NCBI GenBank assembly: GCA_030737875.1
Contig: CM060926.1
Span: 162,947,579 to 163,011,578 of the forward strand
Origin: Allium sativum
Lineage: Eukaryota; Streptophyta; Magnoliopsida; Asparagales; Amaryllidaceae
Direction: 5' to 3'
DNA length: 64,000 nucleotides
Part shown: positions 22,816 through 36,589 of the stretch, in pieces
Layout: each line of letters opens with the position of its first letter
Position numbering within the stretch: the stretch's first letter is position 1
The notes under the pieces: model-generated
The model's database searches: none
The model's input: the letters and a program-made list of their open reading frames with translations, nothing else
Told to the model about the DNA's origin: nothing
Position numbers and translations under genes: made by a program

Positions 22816-25800
22816 AAGCCGTATTGATTAGAGTTGCGCCATTTGAATGCGAATGATATTTATATCGATTTTATTCGTTTTTATAACGAATATCGAAAGT
22901 GAATTGATTTCAAAATTAAATATTTCGAAAATATTATCATTTATATACGAATGATATAGAATATTCAATTTTGATTTAAAATTGAACTGAAAGTGAGAAT
23001 CGTTTTAAAACGAATTTAGAAAATACATTTGAACGATATATATATTATATATATAATAAATGGCCTGAATAAAACGCGCCGCGCCGCGGCCGTTCGCGAA
23101 TTTCGACCATTGACTTTGAATGGATATTACGGGAGATCCGACCGTCGGATTCTCCTAAAACCGGAACCGTTGGGTTCGTATCGAAAAGAGCTTTCTAGTG
23201 AATATAAGAAATTGGGAATCTAACGGTTGGATTTGGAATTATGTCCAAATCAAATTTTGAAAAGGTCGCTGTAAGTGCAGTTCGACGACCGTTGATGGAA
23301 ATCGACTGTGCGGGCCTTGATAAAATAATTAAAAATATTAATAATTTGTGTAAAATCATAATAAATGATTTGGGAAGAATTGGGATGAAAAACTCAATAT
23401 TTGAAAAGATAAAAATAGATTTTTATCGAATTGAACTAGTTATTAACTAGAATTTAAATCCAATTATTTTTAAAGGAATAAATGGGATTAAGAATGAGTT
23501 TTAAAATAACCAGAATTTCCAATATATGAATTGGAAAGGATTTGAATCGAAATCATTTTTGGGATATTTCTATGTTGGATTTCATGATTATACAACTATT
23601 GTTATGGAAATTTGAAAGATATATTTTATATCGTTATTTCCAATACGAAATTTGTTGGTTTCAGGATTCGATATTGAATATAAGCCGATATATTTTCAAT
23701 TCAGAGCCTTATATTTAATATCGAATTGGATTTTGGGTTCGTCATGAACGGTGTCTTAAATAACACTTTTCTTGAACTCAATTTAGAAATGGATAAATCT
23801 TTTAATTAAGATTTAGTGAAATTGTCCAGTTAATTAGTATTTAATTGGAATTGAATTGAAATTGATTTTTGGGTTTATCGTGAACGGTGTTTTAAATAAC
23901 ACTTGTTCTTTAACCCGATTAACAATGGGATGTGATTTTGGGTTTATCGTGAACCGTGTTTCAAATGACATCGGTTCTTTAACACAGTTAAAGATTGAAA
24001 CTAAGTGGAGTTTTAATGAATCTTTAATTAGATTGAAATGATCGAGAGTGGAGTATCACCAGTTTTGCTCCAGGCGATAGTTAAATCTTTAAGTAGATTT
24101 GAACATGAAATGGTAATTAATTTTACTGATGACACCGTGGTGTTAGATATGGAGTATTACCAGTTTTTCTCCAGGGAATAAATAAGTTGGGATTGGGAAA
24201 TTAAATAAAGGATTACTTCGGCAAGGTGCGTTAATCCCGACTAGTTTTGGAAAACCTTATTCTGGTTTGAAATCCAAAGGAAGATTAAAGAATAAATTTT
24301 AAAGAATTTATCTTTGATAAAATTAATGGGAACCTTTCCCTAAAAACGTGAATATTTGAATAAAAGAATATTCTAGATTGGAATGAGGCGTATGTCGTGT
24401 TTGTGTAACACTTGTTTATTATATACGCAAGTTATTCGGAAAGACCGGGTTATACCCATTATGAATAACTGATTCGATGTTACGTCGAAGATGAAGATGG
24501 TGGATATGCGAGGAAAGTGCCTCCGGTTTCGTTCAGACCCAGAACGAACTTGTATGGACTGTGTGTTTGACATTGGATTTTATTCTGTAAGATTGATTTC
24601 TATTAAATATATATCTGTTTGGCGACGGAGAATTTATTCTCTTGCTTAACGCCCTTCTCTGAGATGTACGAGCTCAGAGGTTATATATTGATGGATATCA
24701 ATCACATGGCATGAATTGCCTGTGTGGCATGCCTAAGTGGCAAATGATCAAGGCTTATGTTGAAAAGAAAAGTCTTGTGGTTGATGATCAAAGCACGGCC
24801 TATGTGGCGTAGCTTTGTGTAGCATTTAATTCGCGAGTTTCACACCCGGTATGAACCAGAAACGGGAGAAGGACTCAGGGGGAACATGCGTCTCTTTCTA
24901 CTTAGAGGTGGTGTCAGTGCTTAAACTGGCTAACATTTATATACTTTTCACCTGTGTGGTTGTTTCTGTTGCGAGGCGCCTTGGATATATCAGTCGTTCT
25001 CGAACCGATGGTGTCATTAGTTGACTCATTTACGCCCCATAAGGCGGAGAGACGTAGGTGTTTAGGACTTCGTTTAAACCACATCGAGTGGACCGGCCCT
25101 GATGATCCAAGGGACGATGCATTCTGTTCATGAGACTCAGACTAGACAGTCTCGAATCGGTGAGGACCTTGCCCCTAGCCTCGGTTCATACCATAAATGA
25201 TAACCCAATTTCCAATACGACCTTTTTTGATTATGATTGTAGAGCCTAGTATTGGTGACATGATAGATAGTACCCATACCGCCAATGATTGATACATTTA
25301 TATTTGAAGTTGTTTTCTTCACTTATAGTAATAATAAAAGATTAAATTTCGCGTATCAAGCATTCTTTGGCTATTATAAGGTAAAACCCTATCCTCCGGC
25401 TTGCGTTGCATTGTATGATGGGACCTGGGTCTTATAATGGCTTCATTTGTCTTTATTTAGCATTGCGCTATTTGTTATATGCACTGGTATTCTTGGGAGG
25501 AAACCAGTTCCGTGTTATACGGCGTGGTCCCTAGATTTACCTAACCTTAAAAATAAAGATTAATAACTGTTTTAGTTCTCACACCAGTCACATGACTGAC
25601 CTGGAGTTTATTATGTTAACCTAAACTCTGGGTGCCCCTATTTTCCGCACGGGCAGCTAGTAGTTTTGGTTTTGCATATTTATATTCACAGGTTCCTGAT
25701 TTACAGCTGGAATGATATTCGGAAAGCTCTGTATCCGTGTATTCCTTTCAGTTGTGTTATGTATTATTTTCCGCTGTAGTAATGTATTTAAATCTCTGAT

Positions 25801-25959
25801 ACTTGTCAAATGTAATTTATTTGTTCATACTCTGTATATTCTTTAGTCTGATGTAAATTGTTGTAATAAGAAATGAAATGTTCTTCTGTTTGTGTTCTGA
25901 TCTGTCTTGTCCTCAATTCAATCTGTGCTTTCCTTCACGGGGAAGTTCGGGTCGTCTCA

Positions 25960-26124
25960 TTTACCTAACTTTAAAAATAAAGATCAATAACTATTTTAGT
26001 TTTCACACCAGTCATATGATTGACCTTGAGTTTATTGTTTTAACCTAAACTCTGGTTGCCCCTATTTTCCACACGGGAGGCTAGTAGTTTTGGCTTTGCA
26101 GATTTATATTCACAGGACCTTAGT
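25960..26124 (+). mobile_element. G1 5' LTR, segment b
   Basis: 165 bp collinear with 53085-53249 of the G1 3' LTR, wedged between G2 and G3. Its first 29 bp repeat the end of segment a. The last five bases, TTAGT, form the left target duplication of G3. Confidence 0.85.
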
Positions 26125-27027
26125 TGTAACAACCCGAAAATCTGGGCCAGTTTAAAATTTTTATTTTGGCAATATTAGCGAATTCTAATTATTTAAAATA
26201 GATTATTTTAAATAAAATCAACGAGAAATTTAGTTTGAATATAATTCGAACGTATATATTATACGCGTCGTCGTTAGAATATAAATATTTTTATATATTT
26301 ATAAATAGAATTGAAAATGGCGCGGTAGTTCGATAATTCGATTTCAAACTTCAATTGAATGTACCGGGTGCAAAACAATCCGGATTTTAGTGAAACCAAA
26401 AACATTATGATCTAATTGACGATACCTTTCCAACGAAGTTAACAAACTGAGATTTCACTTTATAAATGATAAGATATGTCCAGTTGAAAATTCTGAATAG
26501 TCGCTATGGAATTCAGGCCTTTAAAAATGGACAATTTTGCAAATGACCTCGGATTTCGACGAAACCACTTTTGTTGGGTCCATGATGTCAAGTTATTGCT
26601 AGATTCCAAATTTCATAATTTTTCGAATCAATATGTGAGCGTGGCAAAGGAGAACGCGTTTGACCAGTTTCAGTTGATTTTAATCGACTGGAAAATGGCC
26701 ATTTTTCCAACGGTCTCAGAATTCGACGAAACTAGTTTTGTTAGGACCGTATCGTCAATACGAAGCTAGAAAATATTTTTCTGGAATTTTTCTGGTTAGT
26801 ATGTGACCCCGGTAATTTGAAATGTACGTTTAAAATTCAATAAAGTGATTTAAATGTAAATTTAACGGAAACTGATTCAAACAGTCGAATCAACCTACGA
26901 AACATATCCCATTGTGTTCGGAATGGGGGTGATTAGCTAGGGGCGACAGTCGTTGGGCCTCATTTAGTGTTCGAATTAAAAGTCAACTCCGTGGGATAAA
27001 ATAAATAAAAAAATTAATTAATTAAAT

Positions 27028-27339
27028 CTCCCTCCTCCCCTTATATTCTTCAGGTTGGCCCCCCCCTTCATATCTGATTCAATCGATTTCAACATAAAAA
27101 GAAAAAAAAAACCCTCGACACCTCGCCCGTTGCTCCTCCGATCCGCCCACGCCGGAGCACCCTGCCGCCGGCCAACCTCCTCCGCAACCCTCCCCTCCGA
27201 TGTCCCTCAGCCTCGCGCCCTTCTCTCACCCGAACCCAGACCCTGAAGCCCGCAACCCCCCCTCCCTCAGCCACTGACGAACGGAGAAGACCCCCGCTAC
27301 CCTGCTGCCGCCACCAGCACAGTCCCCCCCTCTGTATGT
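27028..27339 (+). other. Leader of G3, different from the G2 leader
   Basis: A CT/GC-rich island with CTCGACACCTCGCCC and a C-rich proline-like stretch, ending at GTATGT (27334-27339), a plausible 5' splice site, then T-rich sequence. It occupies the same LTR address as the G2 leader but is not alignable with it by eye. Confidence 0.5.
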
Positions 27340-27529
27340 CGGTTTTTTTTAATTTATTTGTTTTATTTTTATTTTATATAAGTGGAAAAGTAAAACTGAT
27401 TTTTTAGAATTTTAAACTGTTTTTTTTTAAAGATTTCGAAACTGAATTTTATTTATTATATAAATTGAAATTTATTTATTATATAAACTGAATTTCATTT
27501 ATGTTGTGAAGTTATAAAAATGTAATCTT

Positions 27530-28110
27530 TTATATGGTAGTAAGTGAAAAATATGATTTTTATATTTTTAAAGTAATAAAAATATAACTTTTATACGAGT
27601 GGCAAAATAAAAATATGATTTTTATATTTTTAAAGTATTAAAAATATAGTCTTTACTATATAGAAGATGTAAAAATATGATTTTTGGTTAGGTAGAGAAT
27701 TAGGAATATAATTTTTACATGATAGGAATATTAAAAATATCATCTTTATATGTGTAGAAAAATAAAAATGAGATTTTTATAAAGATGAAATCTTTAAATT
27801 TGAAAAGGCGAAGTCTATATTTTTATAAAGGTGAAATCTTTATTTTAGAAAAGGGAAATCTTTATATGGAAAATAACGTGATAAAAATATAATTTTTATC
27901 TATATAACAGCATAGTAAAAATTCGATTTTTATATATTGAATAGCATAGTAAGAATTCGATTTTTATATAAAGTATAACGAAGTGAAAATTCTATTTTTA
28001 CAAATATGAAATAGCGATGAAAATTCTATTTTCACAATATGAAGTTAGCGATAAAAATATGATTTTTATATAATAGAGAATATAAAAATGTGATTTTTAT
28101 ATTTATAGTG
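27530..28110 (+). repeat. AAAATATGATTTTTAT array, G3 5' LTR
   Basis: The same type of degenerate near-palindromic array as in G2, at the same address, with different exact units. Confidence 0.75.
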
Positions 28111-28193
28111 ACTACGGGCAATGAAGATGACGAAGATGCGATGACGATGATGATTTCTATCAAAGAAGAGCAAAGATGTTTGGATAGCTATAT

Positions 28194-28320
28194 GTGAGAA
28201 TTTCTCACCTTTCAATTTCATTTCTATTTATATATATATATACTAGGATGCAGACGGTGCTTAGTAGCACCCGACACAATCGTCCACAGACCATGGACTT
28301 GTTTGTTTGGTTGCATAGCT
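28194..28320 (+). other. Hairpin chain, G3 5' LTR
   Basis: GTGAGAA/TTCTCAC (28194-28208), then GGTGCT TAGT AGCACC near 28254, then a shortened CGTCCA/TGGAC stem near 28282. The stems are kept while loops vary. Confidence 0.65.
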
Positions 28321-29031
28321 TAGTTATATAATTTGATTTGAATTTGGTTGTTTGGTGATTTTGATTGATGTGTGAATGGCGTGGGCCTTCACTAGACCGG
28401 GGATAAGGCTAGGCCTCGTCCCGTTTCTAGTATCGTGCCTTTATGCCGCCGAAATTTTCTAAAATATGTTAGAAAATAAAAATATCATTTTATTGTGTAA
28501 ATGAATTGAATAGAAATTCATAGGTTGAAATAAAATGTTTTATCGTTAAAAACATAATTTTAACGTGAAGTGAATAAAATAAAATATTCATTTATAAACC
28601 GGACGGTTTGTTTATGTACACCTATTTGAATGACATTGATTGGGACGATAAATTTTACACATCGCCCAACAGCACAAATAAAATATGTGTTTGATTGTTT
28701 GAAACCCCACACAGGTGTTGGGATGAAATTTGAAGTTCACTCATCCTGATTGATTAAATATGTCGATCGATTGATTGACATGCTGTTATAAGCATTAGAT
28801 ATCTTTATTTGATGCTTATACAGTGTAGTGCACTTTGGTTGATGGTTGATCATTTTTCAATGCTATTATATACATGTGTTGTATGAAAATCCATATAATT
28901 AATTTTATATGGTGATTGATTGGGCCTCATTCCAGTTTAGAAATAGAAATATTCGAAATGGAATATTTGAAAATATCAATATGAGAAGCCGTGTTGATTA
29001 GATTGACGCCATTTTGACGTGAACGATATTT

Positions 29032-29365
29032 ATATCGATTTCGAAATGAATTGAACTGAAAACGATTTCGAAATGAATTGAATTGAAAACGATTTCGAAA
29101 TGAATTGAATTGAAAACGATTTCAAAATGAATTGAATTTAAAACGATTTCGAAATGAATTGAATTGAAAACGATTTCGAAATGAATTGAATTGAAAACGA
29201 TTTCGAAATGAATTGAATTGAAAACGATTTCGAAATGAATTGAATTGAAAACGATTTCGAAATGAATTGAATTGAAAACGATTTCGAAATGAATTGAATT
29301 GAAAACGATTTCGAAATGAATTGAATTGAAAATGATTTCGAAATGAAATGAATTGAAAACGAATT
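29032..29365 (+). repeat. 27-bp tandem array, G3 5' LTR
   Basis: About 12 copies of a 27-bp unit containing CGATTTCGAAATGAATTGAA. Because 27 is a multiple of three, the minus strand shows an artificial open frame of repeated SFSIQFISK. Confidence 0.95.
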
Positions 29366-32300
29366 CAAATTGAATTGAAATTTGAATTGAATAGAAATGA
29401 ATTTTAAAACGAATTTATAAAGAAGAATTCAATTTTGATTTGAATTGAAAAGGAAGTTGAAAATGTTTTTGAAACGAATTCAAAACTATTTATATAATTC
29501 GTTTTAAATAGAAATCGACGAAATATATATTATATATATAATATAATGGCCTGAATAGAACGCGCCGCGCCGCGGCAGTTCGTGAATTTCGACCATTTAT
29601 TTCAAACGGACATTACGGGAGATCCGACCGTCGGATTCTCCTGAAACCGGAACCGTTGGATTCGTATCGAAAAGGGCTTTCTAACGAATATTAGAAATTA
29701 GAAATCTAACGGTTGGATTTGGAATTATGTCCAAATCAAATTTGAAAAAGGTCGCTGTAAGTGCAGTTCGATGACCGTTGATGGAAATCGACTGTACATG
29801 CCTCGGTAAAATTTTTAAAAATAGTAATAATTTGTGTAAAATCATAAGAAATGATTTAGAAAGAATTGGGATGAAAAACTCCATATTTGAAAAGACAAAA
29901 ATAGATTTTTATCGAAATGAACTGGTTTTGAACTAGAATTATAATTCTATTTATTTTTAAATAAATAAATTGAATTTAAAAAGGGTTTTAAAAATAACCA
30001 GAATATCCAATGATTGCATTGGAGTGGATTTGAATCGAAATTGTCTTCGGAATATTTCGATGTTGGAATTCGTGATTATACAGGGGTTGTTATGGAAATT
30101 TGAAAGATATATATTTATATCGTTATTTCCAATACGACATTTGTTAGTCGTAGAATTCGATATTGAATATAAGCCGATATATTTTCTATTCAGAGCCTTG
30201 TATTGAATATCGAATGTGATTTGGGTTTGTCGTGAATGGTGTCTTCACTAACACTGCTCTTGAACCCAGTTGAGAAAAGATTAAATCTTTTTATTTAGAT
30301 TTAATGAAGTGTACCAATTAAATAATATTTAATTGGAATTGAATGGATATTGATTTTTGGGTTTATCGTGAACAGTGTTTTAAATAACACTTGTTCTTTA
30401 ACCCGATAATTAATGGAATGTGATTTTGGGTTTATCGTGAACCGTGTTTTAAATGACACTGATTCTTTAACCCAGTTCAAGATTAAAACTAAGTGGAGTT
30501 TTAATGAATCTTTAATTAGATTGAAATGATCGAAAATGGAGTATCACCAGTTTTGCTCCAGGCGATAGTTAAATCTTTAATTAGATTTGAACGTGAAATG
30601 GTAATTGAATTTACCGATAACACTGTGGTGTTAGATATGAAGTATTACCAGTTTTACTTCATGGGATGAATAGGTTGGGATTGGGAAATAAAATAAATGA
30701 TTACTTCGGTGTGGTTCGCTAATCCCGACTAGTTTGAATTGATATTCAAAGGAGATTAAAGAATAAATTTAAAGAATTTATCTTGGATAAAATTAATGGG
30801 AACTTTTCGCAAAGTATAGGAATATTTGAATAAAAGAATATTCTGAATTGGAATGAGGCGTATGTTGTGTTTGTGTAACACTTTTATAATATATACGCGA
30901 GTTATTCAGAAAGACCGGGTTTATCCCATTCTGAATAACTGATTCGACGTGGTGTCGAAGATGAAGACGGTGGTCGAAGACCGGAAGTCTTCACGTCGTT
31001 TGGGTGATTACTGATGATCTTGATTGGGCTGTACACCCAAGAAGATGGAAACAGTTAGTGATCGTCCAGACGTGCTTGGAGATCGATGGATATGCGGGGT
31101 ACTAGGTGCCTCCGGTTTCGTTCAGACCCAGAACGGACTTGTAAATGGACTGTGTGTCTGACATTGGATTTTAGTCTGTGTGTTTGATTTCTATTAAATA
31201 TATATCTGTTTGGCGGCGGAGAATTTATTCTCTTGCTTAACGCCCTTCTCTGAGACGTACGAGCTCAGGGGTTATTTATTGATGGATACCAAATGTAACG
31301 ACCCAGCAGTTTTCGGCCCCGAAAATCGACATAAATACCCTTTACCGTACTCATGCCGATCCTCCTAGCACCGAAAACACTGGAACGTTTGGAAAGAAAT
31401 TAGAGGGTGAGATAAGAAAGGAAGAAATATTAGAATAGAAGAAGAAGAAGAATCCACACAGAGCCTCACATCGCAGCGGAACAAAATATAATACAGAAAT
31501 AATCTTTATTGAGAGCTTTTGAAAATACTTACAATATCAGAGTACAACACACATCTGGACTGTTTTGAAAATCTGTCCTCACATATATAATCGCACAGCG
31601 GAAAATCATTCGTCTGAACATCTTCAGTTCGTCTCTGGACTTCGCAGCATCTGATGACCTGAACCTGTACACCTCGGTCTAACCCGAGCATTTACAAAAC
31701 ACCGGGTCAGTCTGGTGGACCAGAGTGAGCAAAACTCGTACAGCATTAAGGTATCACACAACTTGGTTTTAAAGTTAAAATCCTTCGAAAGAAAAAGATA
31801 ATCGTAAGACCGATCCACACATAAAAACAGACGGTTTTTACCTTACGTTAACCCAAATCAGTTTTCGAAATCAATATCTTTTCTGATATTATAATAATGT
31901 CTAGATACAAATAATTAACAAATCTAGAGGAACGCTTGCATCTCACGCTCCCCGTATATAGTATACAATCGAAACCCGCGGGCGCTTATTGGATATTGGA
32001 TTTCCAACTCGACAAGGTATGGGACCACCTTCCGCACGTGTATCTCTAGAGGCGAATACACAGGGTTCAACAAGAACGTCTTGCAACCCGGCCCTCACAT
32101 GACCGACCACTCATTTCGCTTGAGTGTATCGAATGTATATCACCAACGGTTGGACTCAAACCACCGTTCCCGAATGGGCAGAATCGATAGATTAAGAAAC
32201 AAAAGAAATTTCTCTAGATAGGTGATTATACACCCTAATGGGAGCGACCCACATAGCCATGCTGCCTGCCCGATTTTTGTCATCTCCTGGCTGTGAGGCT

Positions 32301-34266
32301 TGAGGTTTAAAATTACCTTTAGAACATCTGACTACCATTTACTTTGAATGCCACATTGTCAGATCCGCCAGGTATCACTAAATACTGATTTCCACAAAAA
32401 TACTCTGAGCGTTAAGCTAAAGAAGGTGTCCAGTCTTCTCTGCCACCAACAGAGATACGTTTGTAGAAAATCAATATACGTAATCCCTTTAGAAATACTT
32501 TGTCAGACACTCGTCCATACAAGTCACCCAGGAACAGGATGAACCGAAGGTACTCTTCTACTGCATCCAATACAGGAATCACCCCATGGATCAGTAGCGA
32601 TAGTCCTTGCAATCCACAGTTTCAACCACGACAGAACCCCAGTATATCTCCGGGTCGAATCAGAGATTGTAAGTGGTCCTTCCGTTTTATGAAGATCTAT
32701 GGTCTTCACATGCTCCATCTCGATCGTCACTTGATCTCTTCTTTATATTCGTATTTGTTGGTCGGAATGGTTTTCAAATATATATTCGATCCCGGTCTTT
32801 CCATACCAACAATCGTAAAGGTCAGACTTGATAGTCGGTTATTTAACTATCAAGTAAACATCCATAAAATCACAAAATAGATTTACTGGTCTGGTACTCA
32901 GCATCACTTGGCTTTTAAAACTTCTCGCCCAATTCCCTTTTTAATTCCATTAATAGGGAAAATATAATCTTATATCATTTCCTTTACTTTGGAAATCTTA
33001 TCGCACACTCTCGCCATTACCAACTAGTATTATCATTGGATAATCCCGAAGCCGTTCAAGTTGGGGTATTTTAATTACCTCTCAGACCTTGACCAACAAC
33101 GTTCTTACCTTCAGATGAATACGAGTGGTAATTCAAAAACCCTATATTATTGTTTCAAACCCTATTCCCAACCTCGTTTGCCAAGCTCACATTTAAATCT
33201 CTTCCTTGGAAAATCTCCCTTTTTGTTTAACTTAATTCCATTATTAAGTATTTCAAATTCAATGACTTTTAAACTCCTATCCATTTATAAACCTTTATTA
33301 AAAATCCCAGGTTTAATATAAGCCCTTTACATCTTTACCTTCCTTTACTTAATCCAAATCTTAAGCACAACCTTTCATTTAAAACTCTTTAAAACTCGAG
33401 TTCAAAATATAACTCATCCATAGCTTCTTACCAACACTCGACCATTTTTCATTTCAACTTGGTTACTTAAATGTGTTGCATTCAAGAAGAGAATATTTAA
33501 CTCAACATCAAATCTTGCAGATTTAACCACTTTATTTATAATAATTTTCCTTTTTAAACTCTTACTCAGCTTAACCAAGTATTCATTTAGTTATACCACT
33601 AATTTAAAATCTAACTTAGTTTAAATGGTCGACACCAAACATGATTACTCTTTAACCAACTCTATTTTGTTCCTTATTTAAATTAAAATAAAATTAATTT
33701 AAATTATTTTATTAAATCTTCCCTGATTAACCAAATATTTAACCTCCGGGTTATCTCATTTTTTTTTATAATTACTTATAACTTTATTAATTAGTATTTA
33801 TTCCCTTTTAACAACTTTTATTTAAAGTAACAGCTTTCAAAAACTTATTCCAGTTATAAAACATATTTATAACCTCACTCTGTCGACTTACAGTCGATAA
33901 AATTCATATTAAAAATCGATTTATTTATCGACCAGGTGATGCTAATGTCCCAACACATACCATCCATTTGTCTATATAGGAACAAATGTTGCAATACGGT
34001 TCAATCATCAACAGTAAAAATTAATCAACCAACAGCCAATTCAACCAATTCAAAACAATTCCGGCACGTTTATAAATGTGATCAAACAAGGGAAACTCCC
34101 TTGTTCGGGTCCAATCAAAACGATTGGTATTTCTTCTGAAATTACATGTCCGTTTAATTTCTAGCAATTTAATCAATAATTATATAACAGGCAAACAGTC
34201 AAACACTAACAACCAGAACACGAAAAGTAAAAACCCAATTTATAAAATATAAATGGGAAGAGCTGA

Positions 34267-34281
34267 GTGAGTTTAACTCAC
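34267..34281 (-). other. GTGAG hairpin of H unit
   Basis: On the minus strand GTGAGTTAAACTCAC, preceded by CGAG, so it also reads as a donor AG|GTGAGT. Arms GTGAGTT / AACTCAC: relative to G2, two positions changed in both arms with pairing kept. Confidence 0.65.
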
Positions 34282-34676
34282 CTCGGTTTTTGATTTTTCG
34301 ATAAGCAGTCTGTTTTGATCAAATTAAACTGACGTTTAATCCAAACAGAAATTCCAGTTACTTCAGATCCGGACTGGGCCTGCTCCATCTCGAAGTACTT
34401 GTCTCCATGGTCCCAACGCAACTGACCGCGTTGAAATCTGTTAACGTATGAGCCCGAAATCGTATAAACAAGTTTGAAATTTAAATTATATAACATGGAT
34501 TTTATTTTGAATATTATAGTTGGGCTTATACCTTACCCTTGACCCAAAAACCCACACCCGCTTCCCTCTTAAAACCCTCAATCCGATCCCTCCACTTCAT
34601 TTACAACAGCCGCCTCCAAACAAAAGGGAAAACCCTAATTCCCTTTTCGATTTTATCAGCTCAAAACCCAAAAACA

Positions 34677-34855
34677 ATGGCGTCGCAACCTCTGCTCTTC
34701 TGCCACAATGAAGTTCTTCCGCAACCCTACCCTCTCCTCCTACCTGCTGTCCCACCGAACCCCTCGTCGGCCTTTAGCGACACCGATCCTGGCTCCCTCT
34801 TCAGCAACTACAACCCCAAGCTCCCCAAAACGAAGCGTCTTCATATTAAGTTAAG
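34677..34855 (+). pseudogene. Candidate first exon of captured gene, unrecognised
   Basis: The frame from ATGGCGTCG encodes about 59 residues starting MASQPLLFCH, rich in Pro and Ser, before running into intron-like sequence. A second overlapping frame from ATGAAGTTC (34709) is equally open (MKFFRNPTLS...) and has a basic, Ser/Arg-rich start like an organelle-targeting peptide. I cannot choose between them from sequence alone, and neither product is recognised. Confidence 0.35.
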
Positions 34856-36508
34856 TATTTTATATTTAAACCACAGTATTTTGTTTTGATTTCTTCTGGT
34901 TTGTTTCGAATGGTTTCTTGTGTGGTTCGGATTGTTGTTGAAATGGTGAAACACCCCTGTATTTATAGTTGCGGTTTGCCTTAGATGAGATTACTGTCAA
35001 TCAATGGTTTCGAATTGTTATTTCAGTCCATACCCGAATCTGTACTAAGATTTGTGTTCGGATTTTTTTGTATAGTATTGTCAATACTGTTGATCAGCTC
35101 ACATGGACGTACCAATATCTATTCTCATGGATTTACTTTGATAGTTGTACCATTCTGATGTGTTCACATGGACATGTAGATTTGATTTCAACACTTGTTG
35201 GTTGGTTCGAAACAGATTTTGACAGTGTAGATCAGAAAACATATATACACTTTACTCGTTTACACAATGCAGAGATTTTTAAACTGTAAATAAATCTAGT
35301 GTTCAGGCAGCAGTCGTAAATGGGTTTGTACGTGAACTGTTGCCTAGATTAGGCTAGGCTTGCGGCTATGACTCGTCGATTTATTCAGAAATTCTTTTGT
35401 ACTGAAGATTTTGATTTCCATTTTTAAATATATGAGAATAGTGAATTTTTGTATCACAGATCACTGTACATACATGTGCATTAATTGTTTGATTTGGCCA
35501 TACAATTTTGTGTACTCAATACGCATATCAGCCCCTTTCTACTTAGTTGTTCATGTCTTCTTACTTGTAGCCGTCCCTATACTATTTATATTAGCTGTTT
35601 TCTTGAAAGGGACTGTACATGAATTGTCATGTTCATTTGATCTTGCATTAGATTTATTCTTGTTGTATGATTTCAGTCTTCACGTGGCACCCTCCTCCTT
35701 TAGCTGTACGTGGAAATTTTTGGCTATTTTAGCTATGAAATGTCCATTACTCTTTAGCCTTTTTTGACATGTTCAGTCTATATTTCTCTAGCTGTTCACA
35801 TATTGTACATCACTGTTTCAACCATGCTGACATCTGAATGAATTTCCATGTAGATCACATTTTAGATTTTTTTTTCTTGTTTGTTTTCTTTTTCTTTTTT
35901 CTATCTTCTTTACTGTTCAAATGATGTCATTTACCTTTTTAATGGGTTTCTACTTTCTCTTCCTTGTTCTCGCAGATCAAAATTGCTTGAGACATGGATT
36001 TTCTGATTTCTCAAAAGAAGCAAAAGGCTGATGATGTTAAATATTTGGATCCTGTTTAGTTGTCTGTATACTCCATGTATTTTCATTTTTTCTTTTCATA
36101 GGTTGTTAACTTGTTATGATTACCCTTTTAATGTGTTCTTTTTTTTTCTTGCAGATCAAAACGACGGACTGGAAAGGCGAGCGAGACATTACAGAAGTGG
36201 ATTTAGAAATATTGATTTTTTTCCTTTCTTTGTTTTTGAATTTGAGAATTTGTATATATATGTATAATTTTTTCTTCCTTCTTCTTAGCATAATTTGTTA
36301 CCACTATAGTTTAATTTAAAATTTATTTAAACTTCTCTTTTTCTTTTTTTTTCTGTTATCAATTTTAAACTACCAATTGCATAGAGAAAAATGCTGACCT
36401 ATAGATATGCATATATATCCTTGAAATATGCAGTAGCTAGCTGGTTGTTCCCATGTCAAAATAGTAAAACCAAACATGAAATTTTAAAACATAAATAGCA
36501 GTACATAC

Positions 36509-36589
36509 ATGACAAGAGTATGTAGGCTTGGAACTACCGTGGAAGCTTATGACTTGGAAGTGAACATCATGTTGAAGAACAGAGGATAG
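36509..36589 (+). pseudogene. Possible last exon of captured gene, unrecognised
   Basis: A short open frame ending in TAG codes for a natural-looking C-terminus (ending LEVNIMLKNRG). It follows an acceptor-like AATAGCAG at 36500. Its connection to the exon at 34677 is speculative. Confidence 0.2.

Larger units (their letters stand above)
5577..25959 (+). mobile_element. G2, non-autonomous giant-LTR retrotransposon
   Basis: A complete element apart from a 5' nick: 5' LTR 5577-18933 (interrupted by the S composite 8021-15524), PBS 18936-18947, internal domain to 19967, and 3' LTR 19968-25959. It has no gag or pol open frame. LTR termini, PBS and polypurine tract resemble Del/Tekay chromoviruses from general knowledge, so it is best called a LARD derived from that group; its protein donor is not in this window. 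The 5' and 3' LTRs differ by scattered substitutions and small indels, more than in G3. It lies in the 5' LTR of G1. The right flank begins TTTAC at 25960, and the left flank overlaps it by 29 bp of host sequence. Confidence 0.85.
19968..25959 (+). repeat. G2 3' LTR, complete
   Basis: 5,992 bp from TGTAACAACCCG to GTCGTCTCA. In order: a conserved upstream block, TATA box 20849-20860, CT/GC leader to a GTGAGT donor at 21223, AU-rich array 21370-22080, hairpin chain 22175-22277, 25-bp array 22586-22815, the CGCGCCGCGCCGCGG block near 23078, three hairpins 23735-23990, and an end block with poly(A)-like GCAATGAAATG-type sequence. It carries no gene. Confidence 0.9.

Noticed and set aside
26506..26769. 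87-codon frame duplicated perfectly at 39679-39942, suggesting a conserved small protein
   Set aside because: The identity reflects the near-identical LTRs of young G3; the same region in G2 and G1 LTRs is broken by stops or shifts.
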